Positions 6,296 to 15,646 are shown, counted from the first letter of the stretch. The stretch is DNA of 64,000 nt from CAYUPI01 sp964446585 (GCA_964446585.1 CAYUPI010000005.1:124001-188000), one strand, 5' to 3'. The notes: generated from the sequence alone by a model not told the origin. Made by a program: numbers and translations.

Positions 6296-7894
6296 ATGAA
6301 CCGCTACTTCAGCGCGGGCGACTGGGCGGTCATGGCCGTTTACTTGTTCGGGATAATCGGGCTGGGCGTTTGGTTCGGCAAAGACCAGCGGAGCACGCGC
6401 GATTATTTTCTCGGGAGCAAGAGTACGCCCTGGTGGGGCATCGGCCTATCTATCGTGGCGGCGGAAACCAGCGCGCTAACGATTATCGGCGTGCCGGCGA
6501 TGGCCTACGGCGGGAACATCGCTTTCCTGCAGATGATCCTCGGTTATGTGATCGCTCGGGTCATCCTGGCGATCGTGCTCGTGCCGCATTATTTCAAAGG
6601 CGAAATCTATTCGCCTTATCAGCTCTTTGCGAACGCCTTCGGGCAGGCGGCACGGCAGACCGCGGGCGGCTTTTTCCTAATCAGCGAGACGCTGGCGGCT
6701 GGTGTGCGCGTTTATCTGGCCAGCATCCCGGTCAAACTGATGCTGGGTGAGCGAGTGCTCGGGTTCGGAACCGGTGATCCGATCCTTGGGGCAATTCTGC
6801 TCTTTGTCGGCCTGTCCTTGCTCTACACGTACATCGGCGGAGTGAAGGCGGTGATTTGGACCGATGCGGTCCAGTTTGGCTTGTTCCTGCTGGGCGGCCT
6901 GTTCGCGCTCTTTTATATTCCCACGCTGATCCCGGGCGGAACTGCCGCCGTGTTCTCGCAGGCACTCCAGGCCGGGAAACTGCACTGGCTGAATGTCGCG
7001 CCGGCGCCCGGGACTTCGTGGGCTAGCTTCCTGCTCGGCTCTCCGTTCAATCTCTGGATGGGCCTCATCGGCGGCACCGTGATGGTGATGTCTTCCCACG
7101 GCGCGGAGCAACTGATCGTGCAGCGGGTGCTGGCGTGCAAAACCGTCGCCGATGGCCGGAAGGCGCTGGCGCTCAGCGCCGTGTTGATTTTCCCGCTGTT
7201 TCTCATCTTCCTGCTGGTCGGCGCGATGTTGTGGGTCTTTTATCAAGGCCATCTCTTTCAAATTCCGCTGCCCGAACCGCGCCCAGGCTCGGGGATCAAA
7301 GCCAATGATTTCATTTTCCCGATCTTCATGATGACCGAAGTTCCCCACGTGCTGAAAGGCTTTCTGATCGTGGCGATCCTGTCGGCGGCCATGTCCTCGG
7401 TCAGCTCGGCGCTGACGTCGCTAGCTTCTGTGTCCACGATGGATTTCGTCAAGCATCTGTTGCACGAGCGGAGCGAGATCTTTTATTTGCGGTTCAGCAA
7501 AATCTCGACGGTGCTGTGGGCGGCGGCATTGGTTTTTATCGCTTACCTGAGCCGGCAAGTGGAATTTGTTCTCAATGCCGCCTTCTCGCTGCGAGGCCTG
7601 ACCAGCGGCGCGTTGCTCGGCGGCCTGGCGCTGGCGGTGTTTTGGAAAAAAGGCCGAGCGATGCCGGTAATCGGCGGCATGTTAACTTCGCTTGGAGTGA
7701 TGACGGCGATTCAGACCTTGCCGAAATGGGAACTGACGAAAGAGTTGTGGGCCAGAACGGTTGGCCCGGAGATCTTTTGGCCGTGGTACACGTTGATTGG
7801 CGCAGTGGTAACGATCGGAATCGCGTGGCTGATTGCTCGCTTGGGGCGCGCCTCTCGCCAGCCTTATGCCGGTACTACTGAGCTTGTTTTGTGA
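6296..7894 (+). CDS. SSS-family sodium:solute symporter
   Basis: The 532-residue integral membrane protein is of the sodium:solute symporter family (SSS, LeuT fold), with about 13 hydrophobic segments. Characteristic parts are the opening DWAVMAVYLFGIIGLGVWFG, RSTRDYFLGSKSTPWWGIGLSIVAAETSA in helices 1-2, YTYIGGVKAVIWTDAVQ in the middle, and AAMSSVSSALTSLASVSTMDF, the helix that contributes Na+-site Ser/Thr residues. The substrate (a sugar, myo-inositol, amino acid or other) cannot be told from sequence. The ATG at 6296 lies only 20 bases after the intI stop, so read-through from intI is possible; upstream in-frame sequence is intI antiframe and was excluded. Confidence 0.88.
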   Translation: MNRYFSAGDWAVMAVYLFGIIGLGVWFGKDQRSTRDYFLGSKSTPWWGIGLSIVAAETSALTIIGVPAMAYGGNIAFLQMILGYVIARVILAIVLVPHYFKGEIYSPYQLFANAFGQAARQTAGGFFLISETLAAGVRVYLASIPVKLMLGERVLGFGTGDPILGAILLFVGLSLLYTYIGGVKAVIWTDAVQFGLFLLGGLFALFYIPTLIPGGTAAVFSQALQAGKLHWLNVAPAPGTSWASFLLGSPFNLWMGLIGGTVMVMSSHGAEQLIVQRVLACKTVADGRKALALSAVLIFPLFLIFLLVGAMLWVFYQGHLFQIPLPEPRPGSGIKANDFIFPIFMMTEVPHVLKGFLIVAILSAAMSSVSSALTSLASVSTMDFVKHLLHERSEIFYLRFSKISTVLWAAALVFIAYLSRQVEFVLNAAFSLRGLTSGALLGGLALAVFWKKGRAMPVIGGMLTSLGVMTAIQTLPKWELTKELWARTVGPEIFWPWYTLIGAVVTIGIAWLIARLGRASRQPYAGTTELVL

Positions 7895-8081
7895 GTGTCA
7901 AAATCGCGACGCCGGCCTAAATTGCGGCTCGCACGAATGACAGCGCCAAACCGATCTGTAGGAGAAATCAGAAAAAGCCGAAGGCTCGGAAAGGCGGTTA
8001 GCTCAGTCCCACGCCGGCTTCCGGCGAGGGAGTCTGGTGCGGGTCCCATGTTGGCGGTGTGTGTACTCAGGGCGTTTCGTT

Positions 8082-8218
8082 CCCCCTCACCCCAACCCTC
8101 TCCCGCTGGGAGAGGGAGACCACGCGCACAGCCCTCGAATATTTCGCCGATCGTACGTTCACCGCCAGACTGGCGACGATTCCCCCTCTCCCGCCGGGAG
8201 AGGGTTGGGGTGAGGGGG
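8082..8218. repeat. Inverted pair of CCCTCACCCCAACCC repeat elements
   Basis: The left element (8082-8116) reads CCCCCTCACCCCAACCCTC then TCCC-gct-GGGAGAGGG. The right element (8184-8218) is its inverse, ending GGGTTGGGGTGAGGGGG. Each also holds its own small CTCTCCC/GGGAGAG hairpin, so two nested hairpins form within a larger one. Similar elements are widespread in bacterial genomes as intergenic repeats; a third copy lies inside glnE at 61745-61780. The intergenic stretch 7895-8316 otherwise shows no gene. Confidence 0.9.
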
Positions 8219-8316
8219 AACACGTCGGAGCTTCGCCCCCGCGCGCCCGGCCGCTCCGGGATCGATAGACCTCCGGGGTTTTACCCGACGCATGCGGAAG
8301 CTTCCTTAACGACTCA

Positions 8317-9315
8317 ATGATCCGCTCACTCGCGTTTACCACCCAGGGCCGGTTGCACAGCCGGAACCTCGAGATCCCGTTAATGCCGACGCTGTTAGGC
8401 GACACGAATCTTTTCCTGTGGGTCGATCTGGAGAATCCGACCGAGAGAGAAACCAAGCTGGTGCTCGAGGACGTGTTCCATTTTCATCCGCTCTCGATCG
8501 AAGACTGCGTTATGGTCAGCGCGTCGCCCAAGGTGGAGGAGTACATGCCGCGGGCGGAAGACCGGTTTGCGCCTTATTTGTTCATGGTGATTCACGCGGT
8601 GGACTACAGCCGCGAGGACCGCGTATTCGCGACAAGCGAGTTGAATTTTTTTCTGGGAAAGAATTTTCTGGTCACTTACCATCGAGAACCGCTGCGGAGC
8701 ATTTCGCAAACCGAGGAACAGGCGGTCAAAGCAACGATGCACATCGCCCGCGCACCCGACAGGGTGGCGCACACTCTGCTGGATTCCATCGTGGAAAATT
8801 ACAAACCGGCGTTGGATGCGTTGTCGCTCGAAATCGCCGAGTTGGAGCAGCAGGCGCTGCAGCATCCAGTCAAAGAAACGCTCAACAAAATCCTGCGGAT
8901 CAAAAAGGAAGTGTTGCACCTGCGGCAGATAATCGGTCCGCAGTATGAGGTCCTGGCGCGGTTCGCGCGGGGGGAATACAAGCTCATCCGGGCCCACCTG
9001 GTGCCTTATTACCGCGACGTCTCGGATGCGTTGTTCCATATTTCCGAGCTGGCGCAAGGCTACACCGACTCTCTGACGGGCATTTTGCAGGTCTATCTGA
9101 ACATGTCCTCCAATCAGACCGGCGAAGTGGTGAAGCTGCTGACGCTCATCACGGTCGTGACGACGCCGTTGATGATGATCGGGACGTGGTACGGGATGAA
9201 TTTTCACGATATGCCGGAGCTAAGCTGGCGTCATGGTTACGTCGTTGCCGGGGCCGTCACGCTGGTGTCCACCGTGGCGACGGTTTGGTATTTCAGGAGG
9301 AAACAGTGGTTCTAG
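8317..9315 (+). CDS. corA: CorA-type magnesium/cobalt transporter
   Basis: The 332-residue product is a CorA family divalent-cation channel, homopentameric in characterised members. The cytoplasmic N-terminal domain (residues 1 to about 240) includes LFLWVDLENPTERE and FHFHPLSIEDC. The long stalk helix has LNKILRIKKEVLHLRQII. Two C-terminal membrane helices flank the YGMNF selectivity loop at about residue 291, and the protein ends in the basic RRKQWF tail. The length is close to the family norm. It precedes the histidine kinase gene by 9 bases and may be co-transcribed with it. Confidence 0.93.
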   Translation: MIRSLAFTTQGRLHSRNLEIPLMPTLLGDTNLFLWVDLENPTERETKLVLEDVFHFHPLSIEDCVMVSASPKVEEYMPRAEDRFAPYLFMVIHAVDYSREDRVFATSELNFFLGKNFLVTYHREPLRSISQTEEQAVKATMHIARAPDRVAHTLLDSIVENYKPALDALSLEIAELEQQALQHPVKETLNKILRIKKEVLHLRQIIGPQYEVLARFARGEYKLIRAHLVPYYRDVSDALFHISELAQGYTDSLTGILQVYLNMSSNQTGEVVKLLTLITVVTTPLMMIGTWYGMNFHDMPELSWRHGYVVAGAVTLVSTVATVWYFRRKQWF

Positions 9316-9324
9316 CGCAGTAAC

Positions 9325-10581
9325 ATGGCAAACAAATCAAGTTTCCTGGACAAAGTGTTAGGCCGGATTACCCGGTTGGACACTGAAGGTCTGCAAACGG
9401 TCATGCAGCGGCTGGCGCGCGAGCGCAGTTTCCTGGAAACTCTGTTCAACGCGATCGAAGACGGAGTCCTGGTCGTGGATGAAAAGGGCCGTATTTTGTA
9501 TTTCAACCAGGCGGTGACGCGGCTGCTCGGTCTGCAGTCCAACGTCGAAGGCCAACCCATTACCAATTTCATCCCCGAAATGGAGTGGGAGAAAATCGCT
9601 CTCGTCGATGCGCAAGGCGGCCCGGCGGTGGTCCGCCACGAGTTCGAGGTCCATTTCCCGCGCTCGCGTTTTTTGCGCCTCTACGCCGCGCCGCTCGATG
9701 GCCAGGCCGCCGGCAGCTCCGGCGTTGCTCTCATTTTGCACGATGCCACCGAAGCCCGCCAAAAAACATTCGAAGCGATCGAAAGCGAACGGATTCAGGC
9801 GCTGACCTTGCTGGCCGCCAGCGTGGCCCATGAAATCGGCAACCCGCTCAACGCGCTCCACATTCATCTTCAACTCATCGAGCGCGAATTGAAGAAGCTC
9901 CGAACCACCGCGGAGCGAGGCCGAGCCGAGGCCACCAAGGGCGGCACCCGCGGGCGTGGAGCGGCCCACGCGGAAGATATCACCGCCGGCGAGATCGGCC
10001 GCAAGCTCGAACACTATGTGACCGTGGCCAAAGGAGAAATCAACCGGCTGGATTATATTGTGACCCAGTTTTTGCACGCCCTTCGGCCCACGCCGCCCCA
10101 GCTCAAGCCCGATTCGCTCAACCAGGTAGCACTCAAAACCCTCGAACTTCTCCAACCAGAACTGGACAATCGTGGTTTGCACGTGCGCACCAGGCTGGCC
10201 CGACAATTGCCGGCCACGCCCATCGACTCGACGCAAATGCAGCAGGTGCTGGTGAACCTGGTGAAAAATGCGATGCAGGCCATGACGCAGGGCGGCACAT
10301 TAACCGTGCAGACTGGCGAAACTTCCGAAGGCGTTTGGGTGAGCGTGACCGACACCGGCGGTGGGATCCCGCAGGAACAGATCAACCGAATTTTTGAGCC
10401 GTTTTACACGACCAAGAAGAAAGGCACGGGCCTGGGATTGATGCTCGTGCAGCGCATTGTGCGAGCTCATGGCGGCCGGATCGAGGTCGAAAGCCAGGTC
10501 GGCCGCGGAACCACTTTCCGCGTCTGGTTGCCGCTGCACGAGCGCAGGCCGCGCCTGTTGGAGGCGCCGATGCACGACTAA
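9325..10581 (+). CDS. PAS-domain sensor histidine kinase (NtrB-like)
   Basis: This is a cytoplasmic two-component sensor kinase of 418 residues with no membrane segment. A PAS domain lies at about residues 30-145 (FNAIEDGVLVVDEKGRILYFNQAVTRLL). The HisKA box VAHEIGNPLN carries the phosphorylated His at about 169. The HATPase domain has N box VLVNLVKNAMQAM, G1 DTGGGIP, F box IFEPFYTTK and G2 GTGLGL. A Gly/Arg-rich stretch (GRAEATKGGTRGRGAA) interrupts the dimerisation helices between HisKA and the second helix and is unusual. The partner regulator is not adjacent. It sits 9 bases downstream of corA. Confidence 0.9.
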   Translation: MANKSSFLDKVLGRITRLDTEGLQTVMQRLARERSFLETLFNAIEDGVLVVDEKGRILYFNQAVTRLLGLQSNVEGQPITNFIPEMEWEKIALVDAQGGPAVVRHEFEVHFPRSRFLRLYAAPLDGQAAGSSGVALILHDATEARQKTFEAIESERIQALTLLAASVAHEIGNPLNALHIHLQLIERELKKLRTTAERGRAEATKGGTRGRGAAHAEDITAGEIGRKLEHYVTVAKGEINRLDYIVTQFLHALRPTPPQLKPDSLNQVALKTLELLQPELDNRGLHVRTRLARQLPATPIDSTQMQQVLVNLVKNAMQAMTQGGTLTVQTGETSEGVWVSVTDTGGGIPQEQINRIFEPFYTTKKKGTGLGLMLVQRIVRAHGGRIEVESQVGRGTTFRVWLPLHERRPRLLEAPMHD

Positions 10582-10584
10582 ACA

Positions 10585-10618
10585 ATTTTGGATTTTGGAT
10601 TTTGGATTTGCGATTTGG
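10585..10618. repeat. Heptamer microrepeat (GGATTTT)
   Basis: About four tandem copies of the 7-base unit TTTGGAT lie directly after the kinase stop codon. The same heptamer occurs at 16984-17015, 17511-17545 and 19217-19234, and in a diverged form at 4-28, always between genes or at gene ends. Confidence 0.85.
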
Positions 10619-10650
10619 GACTTCTACCTGGTGGCTGCCCTCGACTCGGC

Positions 10651-11394
10651 CTATCCTATCAAAGAGGCATGCTGCTTAAGCCAACGCTCAGCTTCGGCGG
10701 AATTCGGGCACAGCCGCGCCACCTCGCGCCAGAATCGCGTCGAATGGTTCATCTCGCGCAGGTGCGCCAGCTCGTGAAGCACGAGATAGTCGCGTACGAA
10801 CGCCGGCGCCTGTACCAGCCGCCAATTGAGCGAGATCGTCCCGGCTCGCGAACATGAACCCCAACGCGAGCGTTGATTCCGGACCGTTACACGCTGGACC
10901 GACAACTGATGCATTGCCGCTAATTCCCACACGCGGGCAGGAAGTTCCCGAGCGGCCAGCCGGCAAAGGTGTCGCTCGACAGCGGGACGCAGATCCACTT
11001 CTGCGCCGCTCACGCGAACGATTTCCTTAGCGAATTGGACCAGCTTTGTTTGGCCGACACCACCGAGTTCCAGCCGGACCGGTTCGCCCCGAAAGAGTAT
11101 TTCAGTTCCCGGCAGCCATTGGCACGGTTGAGCCGGCTGCGCCGCTTGACGCAAGAGCTGCCGCTCCACCCAGGCAACCTTTCTGTCCGCGAACCGCTGC
11201 GCTTCCAGGACCGAACCGCCTCGCGGGATAGTCACGCGCGCGCTGCCATCCGAGCGCAGCCGCAGGATGTATCGCCGCGCCCGTCTGTGCCGAACCAAAT
11301 GCAACCGCACGCGTCGCGCGCCCACAATCAGCCAATTTTCGTCCGAAGCCGCTTGCAGATCGCTCGCACTTATTTCCCTCACTTTGTCTCCCAC
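10651..11394 (-). CDS. YgjP-like (DUF45/WLM-type) zinc metallopeptidase
   Basis: The 247-residue cytoplasmic protein is of the YgjP/M48-like domain family. The N-terminal half is a beta-rich domain typical of the family (RRARRYILRLRSDGSARVTIPRG). The second half carries WGSCSRAGTISLNWRLVQAP, the zinc motif HELAH at about residues 202-206 and the third-ligand segment REMNHSTRFW. Members are predicted metalloproteases, with the E. coli homologue linked to UTP pyrophosphate processing; the role here is unknown. It lies 15 bases downstream of the tandem S23-like gene, probably in one transcript. Confidence 0.85.
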   Translation of the reverse strand: MGDKVREISASDLQAASDENWLIVGARRVRLHLVRHRRARRYILRLRSDGSARVTIPRGGSVLEAQRFADRKVAWVERQLLRQAAQPAQPCQWLPGTEILFRGEPVRLELGGVGQTKLVQFAKEIVRVSGAEVDLRPAVERHLCRLAARELPARVWELAAMHQLSVQRVTVRNQRSRWGSCSRAGTISLNWRLVQAPAFVRDYLVLHELAHLREMNHSTRFWREVARLCPNSAEAERWLKQHASLIG

Positions 11395-11409
11395 TGTGTC
11401 GCCGTGCGC

Positions 11410-12147
11410 TTAAAACCCTGCCACCATGCCTCCTATCCGGCGCAATATTTCCTTGCCGGCACTTGCCTCCAGATTGGACAAAAGATTCCTAAGTATAGCC
11501 AAATCGATATAAACCGCCGCCTTGACCGCGGCGGTCTGCGCAATCTGCAAGAATCGGAGATGATCGAGTTCCGCATATCGACCATTCCCTTCAGCGATAT
11601 TGAGCACTATGCACGTCCCTGCCTCATCAACCTGTCTAAATAGTCGGTTCGAGAGTTCTTTTGACTCTGGTAGCGATACGAGCCACTCCATAAAACTCAA
11701 CGCCACTCGGTAAACTTCCAATCCGTCATGGTGGAACAGTGGCTCAAGTGGGTTCCTCGATGATGCCGCTGAATAACAAGGTGGCTCTTCCCGAACCATC
11801 GTTCGGTCCCAGGCCTTTCTCAGGCCAATAAGCATTTTGGTTATTTCGCACAACAGGCGTTTTTCTTCATGAGAGTTATCGGGGCTCAAAAGCTCTTTGA
11901 TGCGCGCCAAATCAAGACACCCCGCACATTCCAAGGTCGATCCGATTGCGTAGTCTAGAGTGCGGAATCTGGCGGGTTTCCCTCTTTGTCTGGCAGCTTC
12001 AGCAAGATTTAACATGATGCTCTCGCTGGCCCTGGATAGATGATCCACAAGGGCATGTTTCTTATCCCAAGCCCCTGTCCAAGTCGCGGCTTTGGAAGCA
12101 AAGTCCAGCGCTTTGCCATAAACCTGCAGTTTTTCGTGATCAAACAT
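11410..12147 (-). CDS. Tandem four-helix-bundle (S23/IVP-like) protein
   Basis: Proteins of the 23S rRNA intervening-sequence/S23 family are single four-helix bundles of about 115-130 residues. This 245-residue protein contains two in tandem. The first is at about 1-115 (FDHEKLQVYGKALDFASKAATW, then LSRASESIMLNLAEAARQRG). The second is at about 135-240 (FHHDGLEVYRVALSFMEWLVSL, then VDEAGTCIVLNIAEGNGRYAE). Both keep the hallmark xxNLAE/NIAEG helix. The cellular role of the family is unknown. A single-domain relative is at 16995-17372. Confidence 0.85.
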   Translation of the reverse strand: MFDHEKLQVYGKALDFASKAATWTGAWDKKHALVDHLSRASESIMLNLAEAARQRGKPARFRTLDYAIGSTLECAGCLDLARIKELLSPDNSHEEKRLLCEITKMLIGLRKAWDRTMVREEPPCYSAASSRNPLEPLFHHDGLEVYRVALSFMEWLVSLPESKELSNRLFRQVDEAGTCIVLNIAEGNGRYAELDHLRFLQIAQTAAVKAAVYIDLAILRNLLSNLEASAGKEILRRIGGMVAGF

Positions 12148-12265
12148 CGGATGAGTGGCGGGTGATTGGCGCGACCTTAGGCGTGGTGAGAATCAAGTGA
12201 GCGACAAAGTGAACTGATTAAGGGTCGTGCCAGATATCAGATGCGGCAACCTCCGTAGATGTTGT

Positions 12266-13276
12266 TCAAAGGCCATGCCGAGCCTGCGCACGCCTTTGCG
12301 CCAATCGCTTGGCCAACTGTATGGCGGCGATCATGCTCGAGGGATTGGCTTTGCCCTGCCCGGCGATATCGTAGGCGGTGCCGTGATCAGGGGAGGTGCG
12401 TATAAACGGCAACCCTAGCGTCCAATTCACCCCTTGCTCGAAGGCAACCATTTTCAGCGGCGCAAGCCCTTGATCGTGATACATCGCTACGACTATGTCG
12501 TAATCGCCGCGGTAAGCATAATAAAATAGCGCATCCGCGCTCAGCGGCCCGGTCACGTCCAGACCCTGGCGCTGCATCTCGGCCACCGCTGGCGCTATCG
12601 TCGTTTGCTCTTCCGTGCCCATGTGGCCGCCTTCGCCGGCATGGGGATTTAGACCGCAAACACCAATTCGGGCACGGGGCAGACTGAGGTCACGACAAGC
12701 CTTGGCCGCGAGTTCTATCGCCAGCTTTACCCTTTCCGCCGTGACACGCTCCGCCAGCAGCTTAAGCGGCACATGCGTCGTGACCAGAACTACGCGCAAC
12801 CACCGGCCGCGCTCGTCCTGGCCCAGCAGCATCATCGCGGTGCGTTCGGCGCCGGCGAGCTCGGACAACAACTCCGTCTGTCCGACGAAGGCCAATCCCG
12901 CTCGCACAATCGCCTCCTTGTTAACTGGTGCCGTCACCAGCGCATCGATCTCCTTCCGCAGCGCACGTTGGGCGCCTTCCTTCAGGCATGCGACCGCGAC
13001 GCGTGCCGCCACTTTGGAGCCCGGGGTCAGCTTAGCCGACAATGACTCACCCTCAGGGTTGATGAGCAGTATTCGCCCGGGCCCTTCTGGGCCGCTCCAA
13101 GGTTGCAAGGGCAAATTCAGGCTGAGCCGCCGGTTAATCACCTGGGTCTGTTCGATGTCGCCGATTAAAACAAATCGCGCGTCATCGGTCTCAAGCTCGG
13201 ACGCCAGCGCCTTGAGCGTCACCTCAGGCCCGATGCCGGTGACGTCTCCCATCGAGATGCCGAGGAGAAGGCTCAT
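12266..13276 (-). CDS. pdxA: 4-hydroxythreonine-4-phosphate dehydrogenase
   Basis: PdxA oxidises 4-phosphohydroxy-L-threonine in the DXP-dependent branch of pyridoxal phosphate synthesis, in the cytoplasm. The 336-residue protein shows the family signatures: opening GISMGDVTGIGPEV, ALVTAPVNKEAI, ICVGLNPHAGEGGHMGTEE-type metal/substrate loop (GVCGLNPHAGEGGHMG), MYHDQGLAPLK and TSPDHGTAYDIAGQGKA. The length is normal. It follows the SurA-like isomerase gene on the same strand, as in the surA-pdxA pair of many bacteria; an rsmA gene does not follow here. Confidence 0.95.
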   Translation of the reverse strand: MSLLLGISMGDVTGIGPEVTLKALASELETDDARFVLIGDIEQTQVINRRLSLNLPLQPWSGPEGPGRILLINPEGESLSAKLTPGSKVAARVAVACLKEGAQRALRKEIDALVTAPVNKEAIVRAGLAFVGQTELLSELAGAERTAMMLLGQDERGRWLRVVLVTTHVPLKLLAERVTAERVKLAIELAAKACRDLSLPRARIGVCGLNPHAGEGGHMGTEEQTTIAPAVAEMQRQGLDVTGPLSADALFYYAYRGDYDIVVAMYHDQGLAPLKMVAFEQGVNWTLGLPFIRTSPDHGTAYDIAGQGKANPSSMIAAIQLAKRLAQRRAQARHGL

Positions 13277-13330
13277 GGGGCAATGGTGGTTATGTTGGAA
13301 CGTGGTGCGTTAAAACGGAACCGAAGGCGT

Positions 13331-13396
13331 GATGCGTGAAACGTGAAACGTAAAACGTAAGTCAAGTTCCACGCATTACGTCTTACGGTGCACGTT
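13331..13396. repeat. GTGAAAC/GTAAAAC-type microrepeat with inverted copy
   Basis: Tandem 7-base units (GTGAAAC, GTGAAAC, GTAAAAC) at about 13336-13360 face an inverted set (ACGCATTACGTCTTACGG, then GCACGTTTC) up to the stop of the isomerase gene. It can fold into an imperfect hairpin between ppiC-like and pdxA and might attenuate transcription, which is inference. Confidence 0.65.
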
Positions 13397-14347
13397 TCAA
13401 AAGTAACGGACGAATGTTTTTTTCTTCAGCCTGTCCACCCACTGCTTTTCCAGGCGGGCACGTTCGTTGATGAGCAAGTCTTTTTCAATTTGCTCACGCA
13501 CTTCACGCAACGATCTGAAATGGGCCGGACGTGCTTCCTCGACCAACACCAGGTAGCAGGCTTCGGGCGTTTCGATCACATCGCTGCGCTCACCGGTCTT
13601 GAGTTTGGCGACGGCATCGGCGAGCTCTTTGCGCAAGCTGGAGGTCCTGAACGTCTCGCCGCCACTGTTGCGTTGGCGCGCGGAATGGATTTTTGCCATC
13701 TCTTCGAACGTGGCGCCCTCCTTGAGCTTCTGCACGATCTCCTCCGCCATCTTGCTCGCGTTCGGCTGCGCAGGGTCTGGAGAATTGGTCAAGACAATCA
13801 TTCGCAGTTTCACTTCATCCTCAACCTTGAATTCATCCTTGTGCGCCTCGTAATAAGTCTCAACCTTGTGCGGAGAAATGATGATTTCCGAGGAAATGTT
13901 TTTCTGCCGCAACGCCTCAAGGATGAACTGATCGCGAACTTGCTGCCGGAATCGTTCGTATGTCAGCCCTTCCTCCTGGAGGCTTTTGGTGAACGTGGTC
14001 CGGTCGCGATACCGGGCGCGAATTCTTTCCCGCACCACTTCATCCACGATGGTCTCGGGCAGGTTGTAGTTGAGGGTTTTGAATTCATGCAAAATCAACT
14101 GGCGATCGAGCAGCTTCTTGAGATTGTCGCTGCGCGCCTCGTTCATTTTTTTCTCAAACAACTCCGGCTGATTGCGGTACTGCCGACTAAGAGCTTCGGC
14201 GGTCTGCGAAGTCGCGACATCCACTTCGTCATACGTAATGACCGCGTCATGGACGACGGCGCTGATGCCGTTGGGGGGATCGGCCTGGACGCGGCACAGC
14301 GAGGCCACCAGGATTCCGCCAGCCAGAATGGCGCGCGATACTCTCAT
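13397..14347 (-). CDS. SurA-like periplasmic peptidyl-prolyl isomerase
   Basis: The 316-residue exported chaperone/isomerase has a signal peptide (MRVSRAILAGGILVASLCRVQA). A SurA N-like domain at about 27-150 includes ISAVVHDAVITYDEVD, LDRQLILHEFKTLNYNLP and IVDEVVRERIRARY. One parvulin (rotamase) domain at about 160-265 includes VKLRMIVL, KLKEGATFEEMAKIHS and ETPEACYLVLVEE. SurA proteins help outer-membrane proteins fold. A 25-residue piece of its N domain also occurs in the M56-secretin fusion at 40299-44312. It lies upstream of pdxA. Confidence 0.88.
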   Translation of the reverse strand: MRVSRAILAGGILVASLCRVQADPPNGISAVVHDAVITYDEVDVATSQTAEALSRQYRNQPELFEKKMNEARSDNLKKLLDRQLILHEFKTLNYNLPETIVDEVVRERIRARYRDRTTFTKSLQEEGLTYERFRQQVRDQFILEALRQKNISSEIIISPHKVETYYEAHKDEFKVEDEVKLRMIVLTNSPDPAQPNASKMAEEIVQKLKEGATFEEMAKIHSARQRNSGGETFRTSSLRKELADAVAKLKTGERSDVIETPEACYLVLVEEARPAHFRSLREVREQIEKDLLINERARLEKQWVDRLKKKTFVRYF

Positions 14348-14398
14348 CTGAATTGCGCGGACTCTAGCAGGGCGACTGCTGGCGTCAAATGAAATGGC

Positions 14399-15646
14399 CT
14401 ATGTTTGGGCCAAGAGGTAAATGGCTTTCAGGTACTCAGCCTCGGGTAAGTTTGCCGGATGATCGGGAGGGTGTCGGGTCGTCTCCAACTCCTTGAATAC
14501 ACGGCCACTCCTCGCAACCGTGTGCCGAACAACGCCAAAGAATTCCTCGGCCGTCACATGCGCGGAACAAGAGCAGGCCAGGAGGATTCCTTCCGGCCTC
14601 AAATGCGAAATCGCCGCTAAAGCCAGTCGCCCGTAAGCGCGGAGCGCCGGGTGGCGTTCCGATTCTCGCCGGGCAAGTGACGGCGGGTCGAGGATGACGA
14701 GATCAAAATTCCGACGCCGGTTGTGACTGAGCCATTCGAAGGCATCGGCTTGAATGAGCTCGTGGCGGCAGCCAGCGATGCGTGCATCTCGCCGATTGAG
14801 CGCAAAATTGCGCCGGCCAGATTCCAGGGCGTGACCGCTCAGGTCGAGGTCGGTCACCGCACGGGCGCCGCCGCGCCCCGCATAGAGCGAGAAAGCGCTG
14901 GAAAAGCTGAACGCATTGAGCACTTCGCGTCCACGCGCCAAGGCCTCAACCCGTCGCCGGTTCTCGCGTTGATCCAGAAAAAAGCCGGTCTTCTGTCCGA
15001 GCACGACGTCCGCCTCGAAATGCAGGCCGCTTTCCTGAAAGGTGACGGGCGATTCGACTGGCGAACCGACTAGCGTTTGCCCGTCCGTGTGCCGGAAGGA
15101 ATTGGCGGCGCGCGACTGAGTATTGCGGCTGAGACGCAGCACCAGCCGCTCCGGTTCCATCCGGCGGACGATCAGCGGGACCACCTGCGCCAGGCGCGGG
15201 AGCCACGCCGCGGTGTAAAGCTTCAGGACCAGTGTCACCGTGTATCGATCGAGCACCAGGCCGGGCCAGCCGTCACTCTCACCGTGAATGCAGCGGTAGC
15301 CTGTCGTCCATTCGTCGAACATGCTTTGCCGACGCTCCAGTGCCTGGTCCAGCCGCCCGGACCACCATTTTTCATTGAGCGCCTGGTGCTTTCCCTTGTG
15401 CAGGATGCGGACACGAATAGGCGAGTCGGGATCGAACAATCCCACGGCGAGGAACTGATTTTTGCGGTCGTAAACCACCGCCAGCTCGCCGAGTTGGCCC
15501 TGTCGATTTTGTTCGCGAATGCTCTCGGCAAAAAGCCAGGGATGCCCCGAGCGCAGAGCCTTCTCCGCGGACCCGGTCACCCGCAACCGAAGCGTCTTCC
15601 TGGCGGAGTTCGCCCGATCTACCGGATGCAGAATCGTTTGGGACAT
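14399..15646 (-). CDS. RlmI-like class I SAM-dependent RNA methyltransferase
   Basis: The 415-residue protein resembles RlmI, the 23S rRNA m5C1962 methyltransferase. It has an N-terminal PUA-like domain (LRSGHPWLFAESI, AVGLFDPDSPIRVRIL), a central EEHB-like domain and a C-terminal Rossmann methyltransferase. Motif I appears in VLNAFSFSSAFSLYAGRGG, DLDLSGHALESGRRN binds the ribose, and LVILDPPSLAR carries the DPPS catalytic motif. LLACSCSAHV holds the Cys pair region of m5C enzymes. It is upstream of the SurA-like gene on the same strand. Confidence 0.88.
   Translation of the reverse strand: MSQTILHPVDRANSARKTLRLRVTGSAEKALRSGHPWLFAESIREQNRQGQLGELAVVYDRKNQFLAVGLFDPDSPIRVRILHKGKHQALNEKWWSGRLDQALERRQSMFDEWTTGYRCIHGESDGWPGLVLDRYTVTLVLKLYTAAWLPRLAQVVPLIVRRMEPERLVLRLSRNTQSRAANSFRHTDGQTLVGSPVESPVTFQESGLHFEADVVLGQKTGFFLDQRENRRRVEALARGREVLNAFSFSSAFSLYAGRGGARAVTDLDLSGHALESGRRNFALNRRDARIAGCRHELIQADAFEWLSHNRRRNFDLVILDPPSLARRESERHPALRAYGRLALAAISHLRPEGILLACSCSAHVTAEEFFGVVRHTVARSGRVFKELETTRHPPDHPANLPEAEYLKAIYLLAQT

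Noticed and set aside
7996..8008. GGTTAGCTCAGTC resembles the D arm of a tRNA.
   Set aside because: No matching D-stem partner, anticodon arm or T arm follows.
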